Shown in pieces: positions 55,762 to 64,000 of a DNA stretch of 64,000 bases. The position numbers and the translations under genes were made by a program. How positions within the stretch are numbered: position 1 is the first letter of the stretch; every line of letters starts with the position of its first letter. Source of the stretch: an uncultured Prevotellaceae bacterium (GTDB lineage: Bacteria > Bacteroidota > Bacteroidia > Bacteroidales > Bacteroidaceae); assembly GCA_902790625.1 (NCBI GenBank), contig CADASP010000005.1, positions 62,001-126,000 on the forward strand, written 5' to 3'. The notes beneath the pieces are model-generated. The model was not told the origin of the DNA, did not search any database, and saw only the letters and a program-made list of their open reading frames with translations.

Positions 55762-57153
55762 TCAATTAATCACCTTGCGCCCCTCCACGATGCGAAGGGC
55801 TTTCTTTCCACCGCGAACTTTGCGGCCCTGCAGGTCGTAAGCGCCATTCTCCACCGTTTCTTTGTTCATCAGCGCTGCACTTACGCCCGTAGTGGTGGCG
55901 GCAGGCATGAAGATGACCTGACCCAGACTGGCGTTGTCGTGCTGGTGGAACACCACCTTCTCTATCTCCTCCTCTGTCTGCTCGCTCACGTTCCAGGTGT
56001 TGCCCTGCGCATACACGGTGTTGGTGGAGTTGTTGTATAGGTCGTAGAGCACGCCACCGTTGCCGTTGTTCACGAAGGTGTTGTTGCCGGGGTTGTAGTC
56101 GGGGTCGTTCTCGTCCACGTCGGTGCGTCCCAGGTTGGCACTGGCTCCTCCCACCAGAGTGATGCCCCATAGCGAGCCTTCGATGCGATTGCCCTCGATG
56201 CGGGTGATTTGCTGGTAGTAGGGGTCGTAGACGTTGATGCCGCTGCCGCCGTTCATGGGGTTGCTCTCGTGGCAGTTGTCCAGCAGCACGTTGTTGCGGA
56301 TGATGGCATTCTGCCACAGGTAGGTGGCGATGCCGAAGCGGCAGTTGCTGATGGTGCAGTCCTCGATGAGGGTGTTCAGCTCGCCCGTGAAGCCCACCAT
56401 GTTGGCCACCACGATGGCACCCACCCTGTCTTTCGTGGGGTCGCCCGCGATGTTGCAGCCCCGCACAGTGACCTGGCTGGCCACGGTGAGGTTCAGCTGG
56501 GGTGTGTTGCCGTTGGCCTGTCCGTTGGCATTGAAGTAGCAGTCTTCAATGAGCAGCGGGTTGCGGTAGTTGGCGGCTCCGGCGATGGCGGCCTTGCTGT
56601 TGAAGTCGAAGTTGCAGCCGCGCACCTCGAAGGGGGCCAGGTCATAGCCCAAGGTGAGCGCACCCTGGCCGATGGCTCCGTTGTTGTTGTAGAAGCTGCA
56701 GTCGGTCAGCTTCAGGCCTTTGCTCGAGGCACCCCGCAAGCCCACATAGTAGAAGATACAGTGCTGAAACTCCACCTGCGTCTCCTCGCTCGTCACCTTA
56801 ATGCCCACAGGCTTCACGTAGTCGGCATCGTCGTAGGCACTGTCGAAGATGGAGCCTTTCTCCAGCTTGAAATCGGCGTCGCCCTCGATGACGAACAGCA
56901 CGTCGTCGTCGAACAGCACAGTTACGTCGTCTTCCATCACAAACTTATCGCCGACGGCGATGGTGTCGTTGGCCAGCAGCGTGTAGAACACTTCGCCGTC
57001 TTCGTCGTCCACCCATTTCTCCACGCCCGAACCCGCCATCGTCGACAGCATGTCGAGTGTGTAAGTCGTTCCGTCACCAGCCGTCTTCAGTCCTTCTGCG
57101 CTCAGTGTCTGGCAGGCGGCGGCCAGCACGAGCATCATCATTGTCTTTTTCAT
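55762..57153 (-). CDS. Secreted right-handed beta-helix protein
   Basis: 463 aa. Signal peptide ending CQTLSAEG. The body consists of about 22-residue parallel beta-helix rungs (LKLTDCSFYNNNGAIGQGAL, LIEDCTISNCRFGIATYLWQ, IEGNRIEGSLWGITLVGGAS) typical of pectate-lyase-like or adhesin folds; catalytic Asp/Lys sets of lyases are not evident. The C-terminus (YDLQGRKVRGGKKALRIVEG) has the 'YDLQGRKV ... G' pattern frequent at the end of secreted Prevotella proteins and may be a secretion or anchoring signal. Promoter at 57185-57216. Confidence 0.85.
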   Translation of the reverse strand: MKKTMMMLVLAAACQTLSAEGLKTAGDGTTYTLDMLSTMAGSGVEKWVDDEDGEVFYTLLANDTIAVGDKFVMEDDVTVLFDDDVLFVIEGDADFKLEKGSIFDSAYDDADYVKPVGIKVTSEETQVEFQHCIFYYVGLRGASSKGLKLTDCSFYNNNGAIGQGALTLGYDLAPFEVRGCNFDFNSKAAIAGAANYRNPLLIEDCYFNANGQANGNTPQLNLTVASQVTVRGCNIAGDPTKDRVGAIVVANMVGFTGELNTLIEDCTISNCRFGIATYLWQNAIIRNNVLLDNCHESNPMNGGSGINVYDPYYQQITRIEGNRIEGSLWGITLVGGASANLGRTDVDENDPDYNPGNNTFVNNGNGGVLYDLYNNSTNTVYAQGNTWNVSEQTEEEIEKVVFHQHDNASLGQVIFMPAATTTGVSAALMNKETVENGAYDLQGRKVRGGKKALRIVEGRKVIN

Positions 57154-57184
57154 TGTTTAAGTTTTTCTTGTAGTTTTGAGCATG

Positions 57185-57216
57185 CAAAGGTACAAAATTA
57201 GCGGGTGAAACGCAAA
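57185..57216 (-). promoter_or_regulatory. Promoter of the beta-helix gene
   Basis: Minus strand TTTG (57216-57213), 20 bp, TAccTTTG (57192-57185), 32 bp before the ATG. Confidence 0.85.
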
Positions 57217-57585
57217 AGAAAAACGGTTTTATTTGCCTTTTTCGAGTTGGTGCGCTCCCTTTTCGTGCTGGTGCGCTCGTTTTTTTCGTGCAGGGAGGCT
57301 CCCTTTTCTACGCGCAATGGCACGTGCCGAAGGCGCCCCCAAGCCACCGCCTTGGGCCATTGTTCTATTTGTTGTGGCATGCCACAACGCCGCAACGGTA
57401 AAGGAAGCGTTTCTTAGCAGGTTTATGTGAGCTTTTGCGCAAGGGCATCGCCTGGCAAAAATTTGGAGCGCGACTTTTTTGAAAAAGTCAACGCCATTTT
57501 TCAAAAAGTCGTGCTCTTTTTTTTCAAAAACGACATGGAAGCAAAAAAAACGGCTTTTTCCTTCCTGTTTTCTGTTGTTAATTCG
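57217..57585. other. Gene-free intergenic region with short repeats
   Basis: No supported gene. Near 57245-57275 GGTGCGCTC is repeated; a GC-rich part follows at 57300-57400; then the inverted/direct short repeat pair at 57464-57516. Confidence 0.75.
57464..57516. repeat. Inverted plus direct copies of the AAAAAGTCGCGCTCC repeat
   Basis: TGGAGCGCGACTTTTTTGAA at 57464-57483 is the complement of the repeat at 5523 and 21143; a direct copy with one change follows at 57497-57516. GAAAAAGTCAACGCCA between them matches the hairpin at 20809. Confidence 0.85.
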
Positions 57586-57593
57586 TATCTTTG
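57586..57593 (+). promoter_or_regulatory. -7 element of the cotH gene
   Basis: TAtcTTTG 18 bp before the ATG at 57612; the longer reading frame would start inside it. Confidence 0.55.
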
Positions 57594-57611
57594 CACAAGT
57601 TTTTATCGCAG

Positions 57612-60530
57612 ATGATACCTATGCGCACACCCCAAGCACTATTGCTGCTGCTGGCCCTTTTGCTCCACGCCCCAACGGCACATGCCGCTGAGCAGCACAT
57701 CGACGTCACCAACCGCTTCACCGGGCTGTGGAACCAGAGCGAACAGCTGACGGTGAACGACGATGGCACGCTCACCTACATGGCCAAGCGATGGGGCGGC
57801 TTGTCGTGCTGGATAGGCGGCAACAGCTGGGCACAGTACGACAGGCTGGTGTTTGTATTCGCCGAGTCAACACCCTGCGACGTGCAGCCCATCATCCTCT
57901 TCCAAGACGGCGGCGATGCCGTGTCGCACTACACCGAAGCGGGCGTGATGATGACCGAAGTGGAGCTGCCCGCCGACCGACGGCATGCCATCGCCCAAGT
58001 GGCGCTGCAGACAGCTGCCGATGCCACCATCCACATCAGCCGCATCTACTTGGTGCTGACAACCGACGACAACACTCAAGGCGACAACGACGACTCCTAC
58101 GAGGCCAACGAGGAGCAGGATGCCCGGCTGATGCTCAACGAGCTGATGCAGAGCAATGTGGATTGCGTGATGGACGACCTGAACGATTTCCCCGATTCGT
58201 GGGTGGAACTCTTCAACGGTGGCACCACCGCTGCCCGCCTCAGCCACTACCGCATAGGCATCAGCCCCGACTTTGCCGATGCCTGGCCGCTGCCCGCCAA
58301 GAAGGTGAAGGCCGGGAGGCGCATCCTGGTCTATTGCGACAAGGAGAGCAAGGAGCTGCATACCAACTTCCGCTTGGAGAGTGGCAAAGGTTGCCAACTC
58401 TATCTGTTTCGCGACGGTCAGCTCATCGACCATATTACCGACCTGCCCAAGCAGCCTGCCCCCAACATCAGCTATGGGCGCAGCACCGACGGCGCCAGCG
58501 ACTGGGGCTACCAGCTGACGCCAACGCCCGCAAAGCCCAATGAGGGCGGCATCTGCGACCACGACCACCTACTGGGCGAGCCCGTGTTCAGCGTGCCAGG
58601 CTTTGTGGCCAGTCAAAACCGCTACACCCGTCTGGAACTCTCGCTGCCCGAGGGGTCACCGGCCGGCACCGAGATTCGTTATACCCTCAACGGCACCGAG
58701 CCTGACGCCCAGAGCACCCTCTACACCCAGCCCCTGCAGTTCAGCGGCAACAGTGTGGTGCGCGCCCGTCTGTTCTGCCAGGGATGGCTGTCGCCGCCCT
58801 CCACCACGCAGAGCTACCTCTTCCTCGGCCGCGAACTCACGCTGCCCGTGGTATCCATCGCCACCAATGGCCAATATCTCGACGGCAGCAGCACGGGCAT
58901 CTTCGTCAACAACAACGGCGACAAGCGCGTGAACTGGCGGCGCCCCATCAACATCGAGTTCTTCATGGATGGCGAAGACACGTCCAGCACGCTCAACCAG
59001 CTATGCGAGACCCGCGTGGCCGGTGCCGCCTCGCGCGGTGCCGCCAAGAAATCGATGGCCATCTACGCCCACAAGCGCTTCGGCACCAAGCGTTTTGAGC
59101 ATGAGTTCTTCCCCGACCAGAAGCCTGGGCGCTCCGACTTCAAGTCGCTGGTGCTGCGCAATGCGGGCAACGACTTCGACTATCTCTACCTGCGCGACGC
59201 CCTGGTGCAGCGCGTGATGGGACTGCATGCCGACCTCGACTGGCAGGCATGGCAGCCCTTCATCGTCTTCATCAATGGGCGGTATTATGGCATGCTCAAC
59301 CTGCGCGAGCGGGCCAACGAGGACAACATCTACACCAACTACGACCAGCTGGAAGACATCGACCTCATTGAAAACTGGGGCGACCTGAAGGAGGGCACCT
59401 GGGATGCCTACAACGAGTTCAAGGACTTCTACCAGCAGACGGGCCACACCATGGCCGAGTATGAGGAGTGGATGGACTGCCGTGAGTTCATCAACCTGAT
59501 GGCGATGAACCTCTATTTCAACAATTTCGACTTCCCCAGCAACAACATCATCATGTGGCGGCCACGCACACAGGCCACTCCCGATGCCCCGCATGGCGGA
59601 CGCTGGCGCTGGGTGGCCAAGGACTGCGACTACACGCTCTGGATCTACAATACCGGCCCCGCCGACTACAACATCATTGACTGGCTCTACGACCCCAACT
59701 ACGACAGCAGTCTCAACTGGGGCAATAGCAGCAACGCCACGCGCCTGTTTCGCCGACTGATGGACGACGCCGATTTCCGCCGCGAGTTTGTCGATCGCTG
59801 CGCCATCTACATGGGCGACTTCCTCAACGAGCGCGGCATACGCGCCATCTGGGATCCCATGTACGATCTCATCAAGACGGAATACCCCTACCACCGCGAA
59901 CTCATCAACAAGTGGTGGCCCAACTACGCCGAGGAGCAGAGCCGCGTGCAGCAATGGGTGTCGCAGCGCACCGAGCAGTTCTATCGGCAGATAGCTACTC
60001 GCTACGGTCTGGGCACACCCATCCCCCTCTCCATAGTGTGGACGAAGAGCGACGATGACGATGATGTGGGCATCAGCTTCAATGGGGTGCCCCTCAGCCA
60101 AGCCACTTTCAGCGGCAAGTTCTTCAAGAATCATCAAATAGAGTTGCAAGCCCAAGCCGGCAAGTATCGGCAGGTGACGGGCTGGCATCTGCAGCAGGTA
60201 GACGCCAGCGGACCGCAAGCCGCCCAGACCGTCCAAGGTCACACGCTCTCGCTCACCATGCCCCAGTGCAACCTCCTCATCATCACCCCCATCCTGGGCG
60301 AGGCCTCTGCCATCGCCGCCGTGCAGCACTCCTCATGGACGTGGCATCGCACGGCACGCACCATCAGCATCGAGGATGCCGAGCCTGGCACCCGCATCAG
60401 CCTGTGCGACCTGCGCGGCATCGTCCTTGCTCAGGCCACCGCCACCAACGGCCCCGTGGTGCTGCCAGCCACCGAGGGCAAGACCTACGTGTTGCGCGTG
60501 GGAGCCGAAGCGGTGAAAATACATTTCTGA
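57612..60530 (+). CDS. Secreted CotH-like protein with lamin-tail and chitobiase-type domains
   Basis: 972 aa from the ATG at 57612 (ATG 57621 also possible). Signal peptide ends APTAHAAE. In order: an N-terminal beta domain, a lamin-tail-like domain (LMLNELMQSNVDCVMDDLND to about 290), a chitobiase/beta-hexosaminidase C-terminal-like domain (TEIRYTLNGTEPDAQSTLY), and a CotH kinase domain (about 410-760). The latter has VINGR-like VFINGRYYGMLNLRERANED and RWVAKDCDYTLW with the Mg-binding acidic pair. A C-terminal segment (YVLRVGAEAVKIHF) resembles a T9SS type A tail. CotH domains are atypical protein kinases in spore coats and cellulosome-associated proteins; here a cell-surface role is inferred. 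Confidence 0.9.
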   Translation: MIPMRTPQALLLLLALLLHAPTAHAAEQHIDVTNRFTGLWNQSEQLTVNDDGTLTYMAKRWGGLSCWIGGNSWAQYDRLVFVFAESTPCDVQPIILFQDGGDAVSHYTEAGVMMTEVELPADRRHAIAQVALQTAADATIHISRIYLVLTTDDNTQGDNDDSYEANEEQDARLMLNELMQSNVDCVMDDLNDFPDSWVELFNGGTTAARLSHYRIGISPDFADAWPLPAKKVKAGRRILVYCDKESKELHTNFRLESGKGCQLYLFRDGQLIDHITDLPKQPAPNISYGRSTDGASDWGYQLTPTPAKPNEGGICDHDHLLGEPVFSVPGFVASQNRYTRLELSLPEGSPAGTEIRYTLNGTEPDAQSTLYTQPLQFSGNSVVRARLFCQGWLSPPSTTQSYLFLGRELTLPVVSIATNGQYLDGSSTGIFVNNNGDKRVNWRRPINIEFFMDGEDTSSTLNQLCETRVAGAASRGAAKKSMAIYAHKRFGTKRFEHEFFPDQKPGRSDFKSLVLRNAGNDFDYLYLRDALVQRVMGLHADLDWQAWQPFIVFINGRYYGMLNLRERANEDNIYTNYDQLEDIDLIENWGDLKEGTWDAYNEFKDFYQQTGHTMAEYEEWMDCREFINLMAMNLYFNNFDFPSNNIIMWRPRTQATPDAPHGGRWRWVAKDCDYTLWIYNTGPADYNIIDWLYDPNYDSSLNWGNSSNATRLFRRLMDDADFRREFVDRCAIYMGDFLNERGIRAIWDPMYDLIKTEYPYHRELINKWWPNYAEEQSRVQQWVSQRTEQFYRQIATRYGLGTPIPLSIVWTKSDDDDDVGISFNGVPLSQATFSGKFFKNHQIELQAQAGKYRQVTGWHLQQVDASGPQAAQTVQGHTLSLTMPQCNLLIITPILGEASAIAAVQHSSWTWHRTARTISIEDAEPGTRISLCDLRGIVLAQATATNGPVVLPATEGKTYVLRVGAEAVKIHF

Positions 60531-60574
60531 AGGCGATGATATTTCATAACAAACTAACAAATACTTATTTACCT

Positions 60575-61615
60575 ATGAAAAAGATTTTTCTATCATTCAT
60601 GCTGCTCTTTGCAGCAACAGCCATGAGCGCCCAGACGACCATCGTGAAGGGCGACATGACCGGAGAAGGCGACCTCACCGTCGCCGACGTGACCCTGTTG
60701 GTGGACGCCATTGTGACCGATGCACCGAAGCAAACCATCAGCGTGGGTGGCGACCCCTACGCCGTTGACAACACGCTGGTGGTGGGCACATGGAATGTGC
60801 CCAGTGGCACATGGTTCTTTCTGAATGCCGACGGCACGACCAACTATTCGGGTGCCGCCACCTACAAGTTCCGCCCCTATCAGGGCACGCTCACTCTGTA
60901 TGATGCATCCGATGTTCCTTTCAAGGCCGTTACCATCAATGAGGTGGCTGCCGACTACCTGTATGTTGTTGAGAATGGCGTGTTCACGAAACATACGAGG
61001 CAGCAGTTCAGCGAACATGACTATGTAGACCTCGGCCTACCCAGCCGCACGCTGTGGGCCACCTGCAACATCGGTGCTAATAGCCCCGAGGACTACGGCG
61101 ACTACTTCGCCTGGGGCGAGACCGAAGCGAAGTCCACTTACGACTGGAGCACCTACAAGTGGTGCAAAGGTTCATATACTACAATGACCAAGTACTGCAC
61201 CAACAGCGACTACGGCTATAATGGCTTTAAGGACGACAAGGCCGAACTCGACCTGGAGGACGATGCCGCCTACGTGAATTGGGGCCCTGAATGGCGCATG
61301 CCGAGCAAAGCACAATTCGACGAGCTCATCAACAGCAACTACACCACTACCACTTGGACCACCCAGAACGGCGTGTATGGTCGCTTGATTACCAGCAAAA
61401 GCAATGGAAACTCCATTTTCCTTCCCGCGGCAGGGTACCGCTACAATGATTACTTCAACGATGCGGGCTCGAGCGGTGGCTACTGGTCGCGCACGCTCTA
61501 CGAGAACGGCCCGGACTACGAGTGGCGCCTGTACTTCGGTTCGTACAGCATCACCACGGGCTACTACGGCCGCTACCGCGGCCTTAGCGTACGCCCCGTG
61601 CGAGCCTCAGAATGA
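60575..61615 (+). CDS. Secreted dockerin-like / FISUMP-domain protein
   Basis: 346 aa from the ATG at 60575 (MKKIFLSFMLLFAATAMSAQ signal peptide). The mature N-terminus GDMTGEGDLTVADVTLLVDA is a single dockerin-type calcium-binding half-repeat, frequent in Prevotella secreted proteins. After a linker comes a Fibrobacter-major-paralogue (FISUMP) domain: YVDLGLPSRTLWATCNIGAN, YFAWGETEAKSTYDW, EWRMPSKAQFDELINSN, and terminal GLSVRPVRA. FISUMP resembles the formylglycine-enzyme/C-type-lectin fold. 44 bp after the cotH gene, so probably co-expressed with it. Confidence 0.9.
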   Translation: MKKIFLSFMLLFAATAMSAQTTIVKGDMTGEGDLTVADVTLLVDAIVTDAPKQTISVGGDPYAVDNTLVVGTWNVPSGTWFFLNADGTTNYSGAATYKFRPYQGTLTLYDASDVPFKAVTINEVAADYLYVVENGVFTKHTRQQFSEHDYVDLGLPSRTLWATCNIGANSPEDYGDYFAWGETEAKSTYDWSTYKWCKGSYTTMTKYCTNSDYGYNGFKDDKAELDLEDDAAYVNWGPEWRMPSKAQFDELINSNYTTTTWTTQNGVYGRLITSKSNGNSIFLPAAGYRYNDYFNDAGSSGGYWSRTLYENGPDYEWRLYFGSYSITTGYYGRYRGLSVRPVRASE

Positions 61616-61642
61616 GCATCCTCTCCCAAGGCGCACCCTACT

Positions 61643-61724
61643 CATGTTGTGGGTCGGAGCCTCAGCGGGGGCGCGATGCAGGCCGTCAGGCCGCGCCCCA
61701 GCAGAGGTTCAGCGCCACAACATG
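61643..61724 (+). terminator. Nested hairpin after the FISUMP gene
   Basis: Outer CATGTTGTGG/CCACAACATG and inner GGGGCGCG/CGCGCCCC stems. No T tract, so terminator function is tentative. Confidence 0.45.
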
Positions 61725-61975
61725 ACCCGGCAAAAATGTACATTTGTGGATGGCCAAAATCTCGTGCCGCTTTTTAAAGTGTACATAGGCCATCTACACA
61801 CGAGGCATTTAAGAAACGAATTTGAATAATACGCACTAATTTATTTAATTTAAATTCGTGGGCAGAATTATTCACATTATACAAATTCGTTTCCAATATA
61901 CTATTTACTGAATGAAATTTGATTTTCTTTATGATTCAAATTCGCTTCCAAAGCGCCGGCACGAGCGGGCTGTAT

Positions 61976-62059
61976 GCACCGTTTTCGTCTGCCAGCGCAC
62001 CGTTTTCCGCCGCCAACGCACCGTTTTCCGCCGCCAGCGCACCGTTTTCCCTTCATGCC
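61976..62059. repeat. Four tandem 21-bp units
   Basis: Units starting GCACCGTTTTC at 61976, 61997, 62018 and 62039. Period 21 keeps all frames open; on the minus strand it reads as a KRCAGGG-like heptapeptide. Confidence 0.9.
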
Positions 62060-62080
62060 CAGCGCCCAGAGTGTGGACAC

Positions 62081-62252
62081 TGTGACATGTGACTTTGTGA
62101 CATTAAGCACCTCCGCTATGTGTGCGCCCCTCCCTACAATATAACTATATATAAATAATATATAATTATTATTAATAATATATAAAATTCAATACTCTCT
62201 TTTTCCTCCCCCCATATTCAATCTCCTTAATGTCACAAAGTCACATGTCACA
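62081..62252. repeat. Perfect 27-bp inverted repeat around an AT-rich core
   Basis: Arms 62081-62107 and 62226-62252 are exact complements starting TGTGACATGTGACTTTGTGA. The 118 bp between include ATATATAAATAATATATAAT-like sequence without genes. Confidence 0.95.
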
Positions 62253-62282
62253 AAGTCGCATATCTGTGTATGGAAATCAAAC

Positions 62283-62307
62283 CCACCGTCGCGTTTCACG
62301 ACGGTGG
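62283..62307 (-). terminator. Hairpin downstream of GH3
   Basis: CCACCGTCG / CGACGGTGG, 7-base loop, about 110 bp past the GH3 stop on the minus strand, followed by GTTTGATTTCC. Confidence 0.5.
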
Positions 62308-62415
62308 TTATGAGACCCGAGTCGGGGCTGCGCGTCTTTTATGCAATTTATAGAATATTCCTAAATTGACTTGCCCACGCGGACTCCCTACGAGCGTTGA
62401 CGCTGCGATTCGGGC

Positions 62416-64000
62416 TTAACGGTTAACCAGCGTGAACTTGACCGTTCCCTGCGGTGCTTCGGCCGATGTGCCTATGGTGGCCACAAAGTCGCCGGGTTCG
62501 GCCACCCAGTCGTGGGCGCGGTCATCGTAGAAGCTGAGGGCTTGGCGGTCGATGGTGATGCTCACGGTTTGCGTCTGTCCAGGCTGCAGCATCACTTTCT
62601 GGAAGGCTTTCAGCTCTTTCACGGGGCGGGGCAGCGAGGATTTCAGGTCGCTGATGTAGAGCTGCACCACCTCGGCGCCAGGACGGCTGCCTGTGTTGGT
62701 GACATCGATGGTGAAGGTGATGTGGTCGTCGGCCGTGAGCTGCTGCTTGTCGGCCCTCATATTAGCCAGACGGAAGGTGGTGTAGCTCAGGCCGTGGCCG
62801 AAGGGGAAGAGGGGCTTGCCGGCGCGGGCGGTCTTCTTCGAGCTTTGCAAACGGTCGGTCCAACGGTAGCCCACGAAGATGTCTTCCTTGTACTCCTCGT
62901 CGATAATCTTATGGTCGGGACGCCAGGTGCCGGGGTAGCTGCCAGTGGCATGCGCACCGCACTGCTCAAGGCTGGTAAACCAGGTGAAGGGCAGCTTGCC
63001 GCTGGGGTTGACCTGGCCTGTGAGCACGCTGCAGAGCGCCTCGCCAGCCTGTGAGCCAATGAACCATCCCTGCACCACGGCGGGCACACGCTGCAGCCAA
63101 GGCATGGCCACGGCATTACCCGAGATGTTGACATAAACGAGCCGGGGGTTGGCGGCTACAAGGGCGCTGATGAGCTCGTCCTGACCATAGGGCAGGTCGT
63201 ACTGCTTGCGGTCGTGGCCCTCGCAGTCCTGGAAATCGCTCTTGTTCAGTCCGCCGAACATCACCACCACATCGGCCTTGCGGGCTTTCTCCACTGCCTC
63301 GGCCAGGAGCACGTCGGCAGGACGGTCGTCGCGGAGCGAGCGCCCCACGGTGACGCCGTTGTAGCTCTGCACGGTGTCGCCCACATAGCCGCGGGCGTAG
63401 TCGCAAGCGATGCCGTTGCGCTGGCACCAGGCTTGCATGGCATCGAGGGGGAGCACCTCGCGCTGAGCCTTCAGCGACGATGAGCCACCGCCCACGGTCA
63501 TCATCTTCATGGCGTTCTCGCCCACGATGAGCAAGCCACCAGAAGCCCCCCTTTCGCCCCCCGAGGGGGGCACAATAGCTTTACTGTTGTGCCACTGCTG
63601 TATTTTTTCAGGGGTCAGGGGTAGCAGTGGCTCCCCATCCCCTTTCCGCTTGGGGGAGGACAGGGGGAGATTCTGCAACAGCACAATACCTTCCTGCGCA
63701 ATCTTCAGTGCGGCATCGTAGTGGCTCTCGCTGCAAAGGAAGCCCACGGGGCGCTGGCTGCGCATGGTGGTGCGATAGAAGAGGCGGAGCACACGGCGCA
63801 CCTTCTCGTCGAGTTCGCGGGTGCCCACCTTGCCCTGGGCGATGAGCTGCTTGTAGGGGCGGGCCATGTAATAGGCGTCGTAGGCATTGGTGGCGCCCAT
63901 GGTGAGGCCGTCGGTCCAGGTACCAAACTCCAGGTCGAGGCCGTTGGCGATGGCCTCCTCGGTGTTGTGGCAACCGCCCCAGTCGCTGATGACCACGCCG
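62416..64000 (-). CDS. GH3 beta-glucosidase, 5' part outside the window
   Basis: C-terminal half of a GH3 glycosidase. The visible part opens MVISDWGGCHNTEEAIANGL, where the Asp of SDW is the catalytic nucleophile. The second domain follows (LLIVGENAMKMMTVGGGSSS, VVMFGGLNKSDFQDCEGHDR with the likely acid/base region), then the fibronectin-III-like domain (ITFTIDVTNTGSRPGAEVVQ, SFYDDRAHDWVAEPGDFVAT). Unlike the GH3 at the left edge it has no PA14 insert. Between LLQN and LLIVGENA are two extra Pro/Gly/Ser-rich stretches encoded by GC-rich palindromes. The gene continues past the right edge. Confidence 0.92.
   Translation of the reverse strand, partial: GVVISDWGGCHNTEEAIANGLDLEFGTWTDGLTMGATNAYDAYYMARPYKQLIAQGKVGTRELDEKVRRVLRLFYRTTMRSQRPVGFLCSESHYDAALKIAQEGIVLLQNLPLSSPKRKGDGEPLLPLTPEKIQQWHNSKAIVPPSGGERGASGGLLIVGENAMKMMTVGGGSSSLKAQREVLPLDAMQAWCQRNGIACDYARGYVGDTVQSYNGVTVGRSLRDDRPADVLLAEAVEKARKADVVVMFGGLNKSDFQDCEGHDRKQYDLPYGQDELISALVAANPRLVYVNISGNAVAMPWLQRVPAVVQGWFIGSQAGEALCSVLTGQVNPSGKLPFTWFTSLEQCGAHATGSYPGTWRPDHKIIDEEYKEDIFVGYRWTDRLQSSKKTARAGKPLFPFGHGLSYTTFRLANMRADKQQLTADDHITFTIDVTNTGSRPGAEVVQLYISDLKSSLPRPVKELKAFQKVMLQPGQTQTVSITIDRQALSFYDDRAHDWVAEPGDFVATIGTSAEAPQGTVKFTLVNR
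63530..63675 (-). repeat. GC-rich palindromic inserts inside the GH3 gene
   Basis: CCCCCCGAGGGGGG-type sequence near 63555-63573 and CCCCATCCCCTTTCCGC-type sequence near 63635-63668 add KAIVPPSGGERGASGG and LPLSSPKRKGDGEP to the protein. Similar to elements near 4985-5012, 14471-14518 and 41950. Confidence 0.65.

Larger units (their letters stand above)
61616..62415. other. 800-bp gene-free region with several repeat structures
   Basis: No supported gene. It contains a nested hairpin (61643-61724), an AT-rich part with AAATTCGT/AAATTCGCTTCCA motifs (about 61815-61950), a 21-bp tandem repeat (61976-62059), a 27-bp inverted repeat (62081-62107/62226-62252) around AT-only sequence, and a hairpin at 62283-62307. 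Confidence 0.85.

Noticed and set aside
61901..62110. Minus-strand ORF with KRCAGGG repeats
   Set aside because: Entirely explained by the 21-bp tandem repeat; no start signal or homology.

Overview
The window is a GC-rich stretch of a Bacteroidales chromosome, most like Prevotella or a close relative. This rests on the TTTG-N19-21-TAnnTTTG promoters, the absence of Shine-Dalgarno sequences, the fused murF-alr gene, the uppS-bamA-skp cluster, DUF5686/DUF6089/DUF6242 proteins, S9 peptidases, CotH and dockerin/FISUMP surface proteins, and GH3 glycosidases at both edges. I find no rRNA, tRNA, CRISPR array or intact transposase.

Layout. 1-5 kb: 3' part of a GH3 glycosidase, NAD kinase, an MsbA-like ABC exporter. 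5.7-13.6 kb: an ABC pair with a YtrA-type GntR regulator, then a MacB-type efflux operon (ATPase, two FtsX-like permeases, HlyD adaptor, TolC). 13.7-20.2 kb: a lone MlaE-type permease; on the minus strand a secreted TPR-CHAT protease coupled to an unknown secreted partner, then EttA. 21.4-28.7 kb: envelope operon (DUF6242 lipoprotein, DUF6089 barrel, UppS, BamA, three Skp-like chaperones). 28.7-35.7 kb: arginine/proline genes, argD-proC on plus facing argR-GNAT-argG-pspC-argC on minus, with an ArgR operator over the argR promoter. 36.8-42.7 kb: topA, aroK and a DUF5686 outer-membrane protein. 42.8-47.2 kb (minus): hexuronate genes (EIIC-Gat permease, exported KduI, ExuT) with a 23S-IVS-type four-helix-bundle gene between kduI and exuT. 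47.4-54.5 kb: MurF-Alr, carboxy(nor)spermidine dehydrogenase, S9 peptidase. 54.5-64 kb: surface and secreted proteins (barrel, lipoprotein, beta-helix, CotH, dockerin-FISUMP) and the C-terminal part of a second GH3.

The most unusual feature is the density of dispersed short repeats. (1) A 226-302 bp element occurs three times, each upstream of a plus-strand gene. (2) MITE-like elements have inverted ends, including one with perfect 13-bp ends. (3) A 56-bp sequence recurs perfectly in inverted orientation 16 kb away. (4) Arrays with 7-bp or related periods occupy many intergenic gaps and run into coding sequence, forming signal peptides, N- or C-termini and an internal MurF-Alr loop. (5) GC-rich palindromes appear in frame inside DUF5686 and GH3 genes. 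(6) A four-helix-bundle gene is tightly bracketed by 48-bp inverted repeats.

Best candidates for undescribed biology: the TPR-CHAT/partner pair, the inverted-repeat cassette, the three-copy element, and repeat-encoded signal peptides.
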